Source: Dokdonia sinensis
GTDB lineage: Bacteria > Bacteroidota > Bacteroidia > Flavobacteriales > Flavobacteriaceae
NCBI RefSeq assembly: GCF_003688895.1
Contig: NZ_REFV01000005.1
Span: 1-64,000, forward strand
DNA: 64,000 nucleotides
Direction of reading: 5' to 3'
Shown here: in pieces, positions 9,863 through 19,289 of the stretch
How positions within the stretch are numbered: position 1 is the first letter of the stretch
Layout: every line of letters begins with the position of its first letter
Position numbers and translations under genes: made by a program
The notes under the pieces: generated by a model
What the model saw: the letters and a program-made list of their open reading frames with translations, nothing else
Databases searched by the model: none
What the model was told of the DNA's origin: nothing

Positions 9863-10642
9863 ATGATGCGTTTTTTACTAGCTTTACTATTACTTTTTTT
9901 AAGTAAATCCCTTTCTGCTTCTAATTATGACTGGGGAAAAACAGGGCATCGCGTCACAGGTGCCATTGCCGAAAAATATCTTACCAAGAAAACAAAGCGA
10001 AATCTGGATAAATTACTAAACGGAGAATCTCTAGCACTTATCTCGACATACGCAGATGAGATAAAAAGTGAGGATAAATATAGACCTTATGGACCTTGGC
10101 ATTATGTAAATGTTCCTTTTGACTCAACATATGAAGAACATCCCAAGAGTGAGAAAGGTGATCTTATACAAGGTATAGACCATTGCCTTAAGGTTCTAAA
10201 CAACGATAATAGTTCCAAAGAGGATAAAATTTTTAATCTTAAAATGCTTGTTCATCTCATCGGGGACTTGCACCAACCTATGCACGTAGGTTTGAGCGAG
10301 GATAAAGGAGGCAATGATTTCCAAGTACGCTGGTTTGGCGAGGGGACAAACTTGCATAGTGTTTGGGACACAAAAATGATTGAGGGTTATGGTATGTCTT
10401 ACAAGGAACTGGCAGATAACGCAGCTCGTCTTACTAAAAAACAACGCAAGGCAATCGCTCAAGGAACACATAGAGAGTGGATGGAAGAATCAAGGGGGCT
10501 TGTAAAAAATGTATATGATAATACTAAAAAAGGGGAGAAGCTAGGGTATAGATATTCCTATGATTATTTTGATACTGTGCGCAGCCAACTTCAAAAAGGA
10601 GGTATCAGGCTTGCTAAAGTTCTTAATGAAATCTTTGGTTAG
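9863..10642 (+). CDS. S1/P1-type zinc nuclease, secreted
   Basis: A 259-residue exported nuclease of the S1/P1 family, which hydrolyses single-stranded DNA/RNA and 3'-nucleotides using three zinc ions. After a signal peptide (about 1-20) all expected ligands are in place: Trp24 and His29 (WGKTGH), Asp65, His80, His131, Asp135 and His141 (HLIGDLHQPMH), His165 and Asp169 (HSVWD). It probably scavenges nucleotides or phosphate outside the cytoplasm. A -7-like element TACTTTTG lies at 9842-9849. It converges on the AraC gene with a single base between the stop codons, so the two transcripts must overlap. Confidence 0.9.
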   Translation: MMRFLLALLLLFLSKSLSASNYDWGKTGHRVTGAIAEKYLTKKTKRNLDKLLNGESLALISTYADEIKSEDKYRPYGPWHYVNVPFDSTYEEHPKSEKGDLIQGIDHCLKVLNNDNSSKEDKIFNLKMLVHLIGDLHQPMHVGLSEDKGGNDFQVRWFGEGTNLHSVWDTKMIEGYGMSYKELADNAARLTKKQRKAIAQGTHREWMEESRGLVKNVYDNTKKGEKLGYRYSYDYFDTVRSQLQKGGIRLAKVLNEIFG

Positions 10643-10643
10643 G

Positions 10644-11531
10644 TTAGCGTTTCTTGTTAAGGTCTTTTGTCTCTTGTTCTGTTAGATCTTGCAATTTGTA
10701 CTTTTTTGGAGTAACTTGATTGTACTTTTTAAAGATACGTGTTAGGTGACTTTCGTCAGTAAATCCCATTTGATAGGCAATTTCTGAAACTGTAAAATCA
10801 GTATTCTTGAGTCTATATTTTACCATATGTAGTTTATACATCAGAATATAATGATGAAGAGAGTCACCAGTATGCTTTTTAAAATAGGCACTCAAGGCAC
10901 TATTTGTCATATGGAACTTATTTGCTATGGCGCTTATCTTCATAAGGTTAGTGTCGTAGGTGTGTTTTCTTATGTGCGATAATATTTGATCTATTGTTGC
11001 GTGTTTATCTTCACTCTTTTTTACTGAGGGCGTAAACTCACGAGCAATATTTCTAGCAATAATACTCAGTATGGTACTGACCATATTAGAAATATTATGC
11101 TTGTGAAACTCTTTGGCAGCATTGTACTCTGCGATGATTACTTCGTGTATATGCCATATTAAATTTCTATCGTAAGAGCTGTGCATTACATCTCCTGGCA
11201 TAAGATTGGGGTGATTTATAATGTGCTCTATGCGCTGCATCCAGTAGGAACGATCGGGAAGATTCATCTTGCTAGAGAAAAGAAGTTCGGTAAATTGAAA
11301 ATAGCAAAAGATAGTTTCCTCTTCTATTATAAAATGATGCTTGTCTTCTGGTGCGACCAGAAAGATATCTCCCTTCTCATAATGGACAATAAATTCATTT
11401 ATAAAATGCTTCCCTTTGCCTTTTTCTATAAATATTATTTCAAAATAATTACGCCCCTCCATTTCAGGAATAGACTCAGAGCGAGTAACCTGATTAATTA
11501 AGAACACATCTTGAAGGTTAAATCTTTTCAT
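10644..11531 (-). CDS. AraC-family transcriptional regulator
   Basis: A regulator of 295 residues from the chosen ATG at 11531; an in-frame ATG 32 codons upstream would add a segment unlike the family. The N-terminal half is a cupin-like sensor (EMEGRNYFEIIFIEKGKG, IVHYEKGDIFLVAP). The C-terminal ~95 residues form the double helix-turn-helix: MKISAIANKFHMTNSALSAYF and then VSEIAYQMGFTDESHLTRIF-type sequence ending TPKKYKLQ. The ligand is unknown. It is divergent from the DoxX-like gene at 11706, with about 175 bp between the starts, which makes that gene a plausible target. Confidence 0.88.
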   Translation of the reverse strand: MKRFNLQDVFLINQVTRSESIPEMEGRNYFEIIFIEKGKGKHFINEFIVHYEKGDIFLVAPEDKHHFIIEEETIFCYFQFTELLFSSKMNLPDRSYWMQRIEHIINHPNLMPGDVMHSSYDRNLIWHIHEVIIAEYNAAKEFHKHNISNMVSTILSIIARNIAREFTPSVKKSEDKHATIDQILSHIRKHTYDTNLMKISAIANKFHMTNSALSAYFKKHTGDSLHHYILMYKLHMVKYRLKNTDFTVSEIAYQMGFTDESHLTRIFKKYNQVTPKKYKLQDLTEQETKDLNKKR

Positions 11532-11705
11532 TAAAAAAACTTTAATGGGAACAAGGACGAATATAGTACAATTAGACGAAAACGTTGTAGTTGTTCTAAT
11601 AGTCAGTAAGTTATGAATTTTGTACAATTTTATGCGTAAAAATTACAAGCTTTAATTTGTTATGCGTGCATAGTTTTGTGCCGGTTAAATAGAGTAGTTT
11701 TTTTC

Positions 11706-12107
11706 ATGAGAATAGAGGTGCTGTCATATTTGGTTTTAAGGTTAGTTGTTGGAAGCTATATGATAGGTCATGCGATCGTAAATGTGGTTACATACCGCTC
11801 ATATAGTGAAAAAATCGAATTGTTTCAAAGTGGTCATAACATCTTTAACAATGAGTTTTTTTTCATAGCAGCACCTCTTTTTCCTTTTCTTGAGTTTTTT
11901 ATAGGTCTACTTATAATTGTGAGTTTTTATTACAGGAGAGCTCTTATTGCAGGTCTTACAATGTATATAATTGCCTCGGTGGTATACTGTTATGCAGGAG
12001 CACATTTGGGTAGGAATATAATATATGTGGCCTTGCTTGTTATGACCTATTTATTATTGAGAATGAATTGTAACCATTACAATACCCCGCATAGTCATTT
12101 AAATTAA
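11706..12107 (+). CDS. Small DoxX/MauE-like membrane protein
   Basis: 133 residues from the ATG at 11706 (an ATG ten codons upstream gives a poorer N-terminus). Four hydrophobic helices are visible (LVLRLVVGSYMIGHAI; FIAAPLFPFLEFFIGLLIIV; LIAGLTMYIIASVVYCY; IIYVALLVMTYLLL), with the helix 1 and helix 2 spacing typical of DoxX/MauE-type proteins. No catalytic residues are evident. It is divergent from the AraC regulator. Confidence 0.65.
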   Translation: MRIEVLSYLVLRLVVGSYMIGHAIVNVVTYRSYSEKIELFQSGHNIFNNEFFFIAAPLFPFLEFFIGLLIIVSFYYRRALIAGLTMYIIASVVYCYAGAHLGRNIIYVALLVMTYLLLRMNCNHYNTPHSHLN

Positions 12108-12330
12108 TGACCATCAAGATTAGAAATGTTAAGATTCTTGTCTTGAAAAATACGTTCTGGGAAGTTTTAAATAAAAAATAGAGTCTCCCTAAGCTCTAGG
12201 TTTTAGAATGGCTTCTCAGAACTTTTTACAATAGGCTTTCACCCCTAATGAAGCCCAAGTGCAGTCTAGATGTTGGATTGCACTTGATTTTTTAAATGAA
12301 CGAGAATTAGCCCTTTCGTCCCTAAAATGA

Positions 12331-12360
12331 AAACCTCGAGACAGTCGTTTTGAGGTTTTT
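12331..12360. terminator. Bidirectional hairpin terminator
   Basis: AAACCTC (12331-12337) pairs with GAGGTTT (12352-12358) and is flanked by A-rich and T-rich runs. It can serve the plus-strand DoxX-like gene from the left and sits exactly at the stop codon of alkB on the minus strand. Confidence 0.7.
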
Positions 12361-12962
12361 TATTTTATGATTCTAAAGGTCAGATTGATACGTGGTCCCA
12401 CATTCTTAGCAGTTTTTGGGATTTGATGCTGCCACAGGTGCTGTGTAGAACCCTGCATAAGGAGTAAACTTCCGGAGTTTAGGGTCATTTTATAGGTGTT
12501 TTTAATATTAGCCTTCTCCCTAAATTTAAAAACCCGTTCTGCGCCAAAACTCACAGATGCAATCACAGGGTTCTCCCCAAGCTCGTTCTCATCGTCTGCG
12601 TGCCAGCCATTGCTGTCTTGACCATCGCGGTACAGGTTAAGCAAGCAGGTTGTAAAAGATACCTGGGCGATTTTCTCAACACGTTTTTTTATTTCGCTTA
12701 AAGCGAAAGTATACTCGTGAGGTTGCATCGTAATATTAGAGTAGGAGTAGGGCTTACCATTATTTCCGTATAATGCTGTAAGTCGTGGTTGAGGATATAC
12801 TTTGCCAAAGACTTTAATATCATCCTGTTGCCAGGGAGTCTCTTTATGAAGGAGGGCAAAATATTTTCCAGCTTCTTCAGCCGAAAAGAAATCAGGGAAA
12901 TACGTTACTGTTGCTCCTTTCAGAGGGAGATGTTGTGGAGTATTTGAGAAAAGAGAAGACAT
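12360..12962 (-). CDS. alkB: AlkB-like 2-oxoglutarate/Fe(II) DNA dealkylase
   Basis: A 200-residue oxygenase of the AlkB family, which removes N-alkyl adducts such as 1-methyladenine and 3-methylcytosine from DNA by oxidation. The iron ligands are His121 and Asp123 (GWHADDE) and His179 (LWQHQIPK); Arg191 and Arg197 in PRINLTFR would bind 2-oxoglutarate. The N-terminal nucleotide-recognition part (QPRLTALYG) matches the ALKBH2/3-like subgroup that is common in Bacteroidetes. It lies one base downstream of the 116-residue DoxX-like gene, so the two are almost certainly cotranscribed. Confidence 0.9.
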   Translation of the reverse strand: MSSLFSNTPQHLPLKGATVTYFPDFFSAEEAGKYFALLHKETPWQQDDIKVFGKVYPQPRLTALYGNNGKPYSYSNITMQPHEYTFALSEIKKRVEKIAQVSFTTCLLNLYRDGQDSNGWHADDENELGENPVIASVSFGAERVFKFREKANIKNTYKMTLNSGSLLLMQGSTQHLWQHQIPKTAKNVGPRINLTFRIIK

Positions 12963-12963
12963 C

Positions 12964-13314
12964 CTATAAATAAAAATAAGCCCAATACATCAACCCAAAC
13001 TGTAGCGGAATTCTAAGCACAATGGCCCACATCGGGAATTTGGTTTTTAGCTTTTCGTTTGTGAGCATATCGATATGCACGGTCATAAATACGGCGAGCA
13101 TCGCAATAATGCCCCAAATGGCGATGGTCCTGGTTTGTTCAAAACACAACCCGATGCCCAGCACAACCTCCGCCACACCACTCCAGAAGACCATAGCCCG
13201 TTTTGCAGGAATATACTTAGGCATAATTGCGCCGTAAGCTTTTGGCTTTATAAAGTGCATAAGGCCAGCGATAATGTACATTCCAGCCATAAAATATAAA
13301 TGCCAAGGAGTCAT
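12964..13314 (-). CDS. DoxX-like membrane protein
   Basis: 116 residues with four predicted helices (LYFMAGMYIIAGLMHF; AMVFWSGVAEVVLGIGLCF; IAIWGIIAMLAVFMTVHIDM; AIVLRIPLQFGLMYWAYF). The pattern AGLMHFIKP and then SGVAEVVLGIGL is characteristic of the DoxX-like/YphA group. Its biochemical role is unknown. It is the first gene of a two-gene minus-strand unit with alkB. Confidence 0.75.
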   Translation of the reverse strand: MTPWHLYFMAGMYIIAGLMHFIKPKAYGAIMPKYIPAKRAMVFWSGVAEVVLGIGLCFEQTRTIAIWGIIAMLAVFMTVHIDMLTNEKLKTKFPMWAIVLRIPLQFGLMYWAYFYL

Positions 13315-13729
13315 AAAAGGAAGTTTTAAGAATTTTTTATTTGTAAAAGTTTAAAGTTACGGGTTCGGATTTTAAAAAGTAGAATGTAGAAAAACGAAAT
13401 TAGAGCAGAAAGAACTAAACTCTTTTAATCCTCTGGTAATGAGTAAAAAACAGATGTAGTTGATGTTTTTTTATCAGCAAACGCAGTAAGTTAGAATCAG
13501 TTGGACAAAAAAGTGCATTTATACCTGCTCAGGCCTTTGAAAAACAGAAAACTATTCGTACTTTTGCACTCCTTTTTGGATAACCATTCGGAAGCACCAA
13601 TTAGGAAAATCTAAATCAAAACAAAACCCTTTTACGGTTTTGAGGTTAAGAAAGCTTTCGCGAAAGCGTAAAATACAAAACCCCACTGGCGAAGATTATT
13701 GATAATCAGACTAGTGAAACTTTTAGCAA
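13315..13729. promoter_or_regulatory. 415-bp divergent control region upstream of rpsA
   Basis: There is no gene here. It contains a textbook Bacteroidetes promoter for rpsA, -33 TTG at 13537-13539 and -7 TACTTTTG at 13559-13566 with exactly 19 bp between, which puts transcription start near 13573 and leaves a leader of about 155 bases. A copy of the palindrome lies in that leader at 13654-13667. The left part, up to 13440, presumably carries the promoter of the DoxX-alkB unit; I see nothing else of note. Confidence 0.7.
13654..13667. repeat. Iterated palindrome in the rpsA leader
   Basis: GCTTTCGCGAAAGC, complete core, followed by GTA. It lies 62 bp before the rpsA start and downstream of its predicted promoter, so it is transcribed as part of the mRNA leader and could fold as a hairpin there. 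Confidence 0.9.
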
Positions 13730-15616
13730 ATGGCTGAAGAAACAACAAAACAGGAACTTGACGCCGCTGAGGCAGGTGTAACTGAAAATCAAGTTGCTGA
13801 ACAGGTAGAGCAAGCAGAAACTGCTGAGGCTCCAGCACCAAAAGTTGAGCAATCTCCTGCTCAAGAAAACCCAGAGAAATTTCTTAAGGACTTTAACTGG
13901 GAAAAGTACGAAGAAGGAATAGACGTAGTAGATGACAAGCAACTTGAAGAGTTTGAAGCATTAGTAGCTCAAAACTTTGTAGACACGCTAGATGACGATG
14001 TGGTTGAAGGAACTGTAATTAACCTTACAGATCGTGACGCAATTATTGACATTAATGCAAAGTCAGAAGGTGTAATCTCTCTTAATGAGTTCCGTTACAA
14101 TCCAGATCTTAAAGTAGGTGATAAAGTAGAAGTACTTATAGACGTACGTGAGGATGCAACTGGACAACTTGTACTATCACACAGAAAAGCTCGTGTGATT
14201 AAGGCTTGGGATCGCGTTAATGCAGCTCACGATGAAGGTACTATTGTAAACGGATTTGTAAAAGCACGTACTAAAGGAGGAATGATTGTAGACGTTTTCG
14301 GAATTGAGGCATTCTTGCCAGGTTCACAAATTGATGTGAAGCCTATCCGTGATTACGATCAGTATGTAAATAAAACAATGGAATTTAAGGTTGTAAAAAT
14401 CAACCAAGAGTTTAAGAACGTCGTAGTTTCTCACAAAGCGCTTATCGAAGCAGATATCGAAGAGCAGAAAAAAGAAATCATCGGGCAACTTGAGAAAGGT
14501 CAAGTACTTGAAGGTGTGGTTAAAAATATCACGTCTTACGGAGTATTTGTCGATCTTGGAGGTGTTGACGGTCTGGTACACATTACTGACCTTTCTTGGT
14601 CACGTATCAACCACCCGAATGAAATCGTTGAGCTTGATCAGAAATTAAACGTTGTAATCCTAGACTTTGATGAGGATAAAACACGTATCCAATTAGGTCT
14701 TAAGCAACTTACGAAGCATCCTTGGGAAGCTTTAAGTGATAAGCTTAGCATAGGAGATAATGTAAAAGGTAAAGTAGTTGTAATTGCAGATTACGGTGCA
14801 TTTATCGAGGTAGAAGAAGGAGTAGAAGGTCTTATCCACGTTTCTGAAATGTCTTGGTCTACGCACTTACGTAGTGCACAGGATTTCGTTAAGGTAGGAG
14901 ACGTTGTAGATGCACAGATTCTTACTTTAGATCGTGAAGATCGTAAGATGAGTCTTGGTATCAAGCAACTTTCACAAGATCCTTGGACAGACATTACTTC
15001 TAAGTACCCTGTAGGGTCACGTCACAAAGGTATCGTGCGTAACTTCACAAACTTTGGAGTATTTGTTGAGCTAGAAGAAGGTATCGACGGTCTTATTTAC
15101 ATCTCAGATCTTTCTTGGACTAAGAAAATCAAGCATCCATCTGAGTTCTGTAACGTAGGTGATACGCTTGAGGTTGTAGTTCTTGAACTAGACGTAGAAG
15201 GACGTAAACTTTCTCTAGGTCACAAACAAATAGAAGATAACCCTTGGGATAAATACGAGACTGAGTTTGCGGTAGGTACAAAACATACTGCTGCTGTAAC
15301 TGAGATCGTAGATAAAGGTGCAACGATAGACTTTAACGAGGATATCACGGCATTCATCCCTACACGTCACCTTGAGAAGGAAGATGGTTCTAATGTCGGA
15401 AAAGGCGAAGAAGCAGAATTCCAGATCATTGAGTTCAACAAGGACTTTAAGCGTGTGGTAGCATCTCATATGGTGGTACACAAGGAAGAAGAAGCTAAGA
15501 TCGTTAAGCAAGCCGCAAAGAAAGCGCAGTCTCAAGCAGATGAGGCTAAGCCTACTTTAGGTGATGCAAACGAAGCACTAGCTGCTCTTAAGAAGAAGAT
15601 GGAAGGAGGGAAGTAA
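13730..15616 (+). CDS. rpsA: 30S ribosomal protein S1
   Basis: A 628-residue S1 protein with six S1 (OB-fold RNA-binding) domains starting near residues 88, 168, 258, 343, 430 and 518. The central repeats carry the conserved YGVFVDLGG...GLVHITDLSW pattern, and the last one is more diverged. The first ~45 residues are an acidic Ala/Glu-rich extension seen in Bacteroidetes S1. It binds mRNA on the 30S subunit and supports initiation, relevant here because Shine-Dalgarno sequences are weak in this phylum. The start is the first ATG of the open frame, and MAEETTKQE is a typical S1 beginning. It is a single gene with its own promoter and terminator. Confidence 0.97.
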   Translation: MAEETTKQELDAAEAGVTENQVAEQVEQAETAEAPAPKVEQSPAQENPEKFLKDFNWEKYEEGIDVVDDKQLEEFEALVAQNFVDTLDDDVVEGTVINLTDRDAIIDINAKSEGVISLNEFRYNPDLKVGDKVEVLIDVREDATGQLVLSHRKARVIKAWDRVNAAHDEGTIVNGFVKARTKGGMIVDVFGIEAFLPGSQIDVKPIRDYDQYVNKTMEFKVVKINQEFKNVVVSHKALIEADIEEQKKEIIGQLEKGQVLEGVVKNITSYGVFVDLGGVDGLVHITDLSWSRINHPNEIVELDQKLNVVILDFDEDKTRIQLGLKQLTKHPWEALSDKLSIGDNVKGKVVVIADYGAFIEVEEGVEGLIHVSEMSWSTHLRSAQDFVKVGDVVDAQILTLDREDRKMSLGIKQLSQDPWTDITSKYPVGSRHKGIVRNFTNFGVFVELEEGIDGLIYISDLSWTKKIKHPSEFCNVGDTLEVVVLELDVEGRKLSLGHKQIEDNPWDKYETEFAVGTKHTAAVTEIVDKGATIDFNEDITAFIPTRHLEKEDGSNVGKGEEAEFQIIEFNKDFKRVVASHMVVHKEEEAKIVKQAAKKAQSQADEAKPTLGDANEALAALKKKMEGGK

Positions 15617-15640
15617 TTCCTGACTTTTTCTAAATAATAG

Positions 15641-15668
15641 AAACCTCTCGAGCAATCGGGAGGTTTTT
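15641..15668 (+). terminator. rpsA terminator
   Basis: AAACCTCTCG (15641-15650) pairs, with one mismatch, with CGGGAGGTTT (15657-15666) and is followed by a T-run. It is 25 bp after the rpsA stop. Confidence 0.85.
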
Positions 15669-15854
15669 TTGTGCTCAATTTTAAGCACACTTTTACGAAA
15701 GAAAAAACTTTTTCTACTCCTAGACATCGTTTGAGCAGTCACCATTTTTCAAAAATCTTGAAAGCAATATGAAGCGCTCAATACAGTCACAACAAACCGT
15801 GCCTATTTCCTTCTTGTAGATTATCTTTGCAGTCGGAAAAATCACCTTCTCGCT

Positions 15855-18800
15855 ATGCAAAAGAAACTCTTTAATTTTTTGTTTTCTACACGTTTAATGG
15901 GAGTTCTATTTATCGTTTATGCAGCAGCGATGATTACAGGAACATTTATGGATGCCGGGCAAGATACTTCGCCCACACCATACTCTAGATACTGGATTTA
16001 CAATGCGTGGTGGTTTGAGCTTATACACGTGCTTCTGGTGATTAATTTTATAGGAAATATCTTTCGATATAAATTATTGCGTAAGGAAAAAATCACGACA
16101 CTTATATTTCATTTATCCTTTATTTTGGTTCTTATTGGTGCAGGAGTAACGCGCTACATAAGTTATGAAGGAGTGATGCCTATAACAGAAGGAGAATCAG
16201 AAAGTACATTCTTAAGTGAGAAAACATATTTACAAGTCTTTATAGATGGAGAACGCAATGGTGAGCCTGCAAGGCGTGTTGTTGAGAAAGAACTTATGCT
16301 TTCTGAGAGACTCAATAACAGTTTTACTTGGAACACCCATTACGAGCCTAGTGATAGCACTAAGACAGATATTGAGATAAAATTCAACAAATTTATAGAC
16401 GGAGCTGAAGATGGTTTTGTTCCAGATGATAATGGGAAATACCATCTTAAAGTAGTTGAAGCTGGTGACGGTACACGTCACGAGCATTTTCTTGTTGAAA
16501 ACGAAGTAGTGAGTATACACAACGTCCTATATGCCTTTAATAAACCTACAGACGGAGCTATAAATATAAACTACGATGGTGAGAATTATACGGTAAGAAC
16601 TCCCTTTGAGGGGACGAGCACGGTGATGGCAACCCAAACAGAATCACAAGTGGTTAAAGATTCTGTACAAACACTCAATTTACGAGCGCTTTATAATTTA
16701 CAAGGAGTACAATTTGTAGTGCCAGAACCCGCCGTCAAAGGGACAACAGGTATTGTTGAGAAAGCTCTAGATGAAAAAAATGACCAAAACGCTCTGTTTG
16801 TAGACGTGACCATAGATGGTCAGACGGAAACGGTTGGATTGCTAGGTGGTAAAGGCTGGAGCAACGACAAGAAAATGATCCAAATTGGGGACTATAAATT
16901 ATATCTCTCATATGGAAGTAAAAACTATGAGCTTCCATTTTCTATTTATTTAAAAGATTTTATTGCAGAGCGCTACCCTGGAACCGAAAAAAGCTTTGCT
17001 TCATTTAAAAGCGAGGTTATTGTCGAAGATCCTGAGCAGACCTACGACTATGATATTTATATGAACCACGTGCTAGACCACAAAGGTTTTCGTTTTTTTC
17101 AAGCAAGTTTTCCGCCAGACGAGAAAGGGACTATACTTTCGGTAAGTCACGATTTTTGGGGGACTTGGATTACTTACATTGGTTATTTCTTAATGTACTT
17201 AGGGCTTATGTTGATTTTATTTGATAAGGGTTCTCGTTTTGGCGATCTCAAGAATCGACTAGATAAAATAAAAGCAAAAAAGGCAAAATTATTGGCTGTT
17301 GTAATGTTGTTCGCTTTCGCGAAAGCGGAATCCTCTTACGCACAAGAAATAAATACCAGCGCCGTAGTAGTTGAAGACTCGACAGCCGTAGATAGCGATG
17401 TTACCGAAGAAATTATAGGAGTTGGAGGTCCAGAAGAAAGTCATCTAGCCCCACCCACCCAAGCAGAATTAGAAGAGCTGCTCGTAAAAAATGCAGTAAG
17501 TAAAGAGCACGCAGAAAAGTTTGGAAGGATGATTATTCAGGATAATGGGCGTATGATGCCTATTAACACGTTTTCTAGTCTATTGTTACGTAAGCTCACA
17601 CGGAGTGATACCTATGCGGGCTTAAATGCAGACCAAGTAATGCTCTCTATGCTGGAAAATCCTGTAATATGGTATAATGTAGAATTACTATACCTAAAGA
17701 AAGGAAACGACAGCATCCGTAATATTGTTGGGGTCCCTGAGGACAGAAAGTATTTAAAACTTATGGATTTTTTTACTCCTAAGATTGAGTACAAACTAGA
17801 ACCTTTTATGGCTTCTGCTTACAGCGAAGCTACACCGACGGTAATAGACAAAGATTTTAGAGATATAGATCAACGTATTGCATTGCTTAACAGCACGCTA
17901 GGAGGAAGTATATTAAAAATTTTCCCAAAACCTGATGATGTCAATGATACATGGCTCAATTATTCTGAGCTTAACGAGTCTGGATTTAAGGGGATGGATA
18001 GTTTATATACAAAACAAATCATTCCATTATATCTACAAAGTTTACGGGAAGGTAAACAAACTGGCGATTACACCAAGGCCGAGACTTTTCTTAATAGTAT
18101 TAAGAGTTTTCAAAAGCGTTTTGCTGGTGATATTATGCCGAGTGAAGAGAAAATCGAAGCTGAAATTCACTACAATAAGAATGATCCTTTTAAGAAACTA
18201 TACTGGCTTTATATGCTAGCAGCTTTCTTTATGATGACGTTTGTTATCGTTCAGATTTTTAGCCCGTCTAAGTTTGTAAACGTCGTTGTAAAACTGGGAG
18301 CGGTAATAACTGTAATCTTATTTTTATTACATACAGCGTCGTTAATATGGCGTTGGTATATTTCTGGTCACGCACCGTGGAGTGACGGTTACGAGTCTGT
18401 TTTATATGTAGCTTGGGCAACGATGTTTTTTGGACTAGGTTTTGGTCGTAAGAGTATGCTCACGATTGCCAGCACGGCTTTTGTAACTGGTTTTATCCTA
18501 TGGGCAGCAAGTATGAACTGGATGAATCCTGAAATTGCAAATTTACAAGCAGTACTTAACAGTTACTGGTTAATGATTCATACGGCGGTAATTGTGGCAA
18601 GTTATGGGCCTTTTACACTAGGTGCAGTTTTGGGTATTGTATCCTTAATGCTTATGATTTTTACAACAGAGAAAAATCGAGTAAAAATGGATCTCAACAT
18701 AAAGGAGATTACAATTATAAATGAGTTAGCACTTACCGTAGGAATGGTGTTGTTAGCCATAGGAACTTTTCTTGGAGGGCAATGGGCTAACGAAAGTTGG

Positions 18801-19109
18801 GGCCGTTATTGGGGCTGGGATCCTAAAGAAACTTGGGCACTTATCTCATTAATCATATATGCTTTTGTTATCCATATGAGATTAATCCCAGGATTACGTG
18901 GGCGATGGTTATTTAACCTCTGTTCTATAATTGCACTTGGATTTATTTTCTTTACCTATTTTGGAGTAAATTACTATCTGTCCGGATTGCATGCATATCA
19001 GAGCGGAGGAGATATTGCAATGCCTAAGATTATTATCACGGCCGTTGTACTCACAATTCTTGGAATCAGTTCTTGGATGAAGTATAAGAAGTATTTTGCA
19101 AAAGCATGA
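15855..19109 (+). CDS. ccsBA: Fused ResB-CcsA cytochrome c maturation protein
   Basis: A 1084-residue inner-membrane protein of the system II (Ccs) haem delivery and cytochrome c synthetase type. The N-terminal ResB/CcsB half has transmembrane segments near residues 10-30, 50-70, 80-100 and 430-455 and a large periplasmic domain between. The C-terminal CcsA half begins near residue 785 and contains the haem-handling WWD region (GRYWGWDPKETWALI, from about 981) flanked by conserved histidines (LLHTASLIWRW, MIHTAVIVASYG). The CcsBA fusion is normal in Bacteroidetes. Residues 487-491 are AFAKA, encoded by a complete palindrome copy at 17312-17327 in the linker that joins the halves. A -7-type TATCTTTG element lies at 15822-15829, and a terminator follows the gene. 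Confidence 0.93.
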   Translation: MQKKLFNFLFSTRLMGVLFIVYAAAMITGTFMDAGQDTSPTPYSRYWIYNAWWFELIHVLLVINFIGNIFRYKLLRKEKITTLIFHLSFILVLIGAGVTRYISYEGVMPITEGESESTFLSEKTYLQVFIDGERNGEPARRVVEKELMLSERLNNSFTWNTHYEPSDSTKTDIEIKFNKFIDGAEDGFVPDDNGKYHLKVVEAGDGTRHEHFLVENEVVSIHNVLYAFNKPTDGAININYDGENYTVRTPFEGTSTVMATQTESQVVKDSVQTLNLRALYNLQGVQFVVPEPAVKGTTGIVEKALDEKNDQNALFVDVTIDGQTETVGLLGGKGWSNDKKMIQIGDYKLYLSYGSKNYELPFSIYLKDFIAERYPGTEKSFASFKSEVIVEDPEQTYDYDIYMNHVLDHKGFRFFQASFPPDEKGTILSVSHDFWGTWITYIGYFLMYLGLMLILFDKGSRFGDLKNRLDKIKAKKAKLLAVVMLFAFAKAESSYAQEINTSAVVVEDSTAVDSDVTEEIIGVGGPEESHLAPPTQAELEELLVKNAVSKEHAEKFGRMIIQDNGRMMPINTFSSLLLRKLTRSDTYAGLNADQVMLSMLENPVIWYNVELLYLKKGNDSIRNIVGVPEDRKYLKLMDFFTPKIEYKLEPFMASAYSEATPTVIDKDFRDIDQRIALLNSTLGGSILKIFPKPDDVNDTWLNYSELNESGFKGMDSLYTKQIIPLYLQSLREGKQTGDYTKAETFLNSIKSFQKRFAGDIMPSEEKIEAEIHYNKNDPFKKLYWLYMLAAFFMMTFVIVQIFSPSKFVNVVVKLGAVITVILFLLHTASLIWRWYISGHAPWSDGYESVLYVAWATMFFGLGFGRKSMLTIASTAFVTGFILWAASMNWMNPEIANLQAVLNSYWLMIHTAVIVASYGPFTLGAVLGIVSLMLMIFTTEKNRVKMDLNIKEITIINELALTVGMVLLAIGTFLGGQWANESWGRYWGWDPKETWALISLIIYAFVIHMRLIPGLRGRWLFNLCSIIALGFIFFTYFGVNYYLSGLHAYQSGGDIAMPKIIITAVVLTILGISSWMKYKKYFAKA

Positions 19110-19133
19110 CCTAGAAATAAATCAATTAAAAAA

Positions 19134-19165
19134 AATGCTATTCACTTACAGGATAGCATTTTTTT
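19134..19165 (+). terminator. ccsBA terminator
   Basis: AATGCTAT (19134-19141) pairs with ATAGCATT (19153-19160), with an 11-base loop, an A-run before and a T-run after, so it may act in both directions. Confidence 0.85.
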
Positions 19166-19289
19166 GTATTTAAAAAGAAAGAGCGTCGATTTTTTCGAGT
19201 AATGCAACGTAACTCAATTACCTTTCTAGAGTTTACCATAAGAATTGATTTTTAACGTTAAAAATTTAATAATCAAAGACCCTAAAATA

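Noticed and set aside
10644-11627. Long version of the AraC regulator starting at 11627
   Set aside because: The extra 32 residues are unlike family N-termini, and the internal ATG at 11531 gives the usual length.
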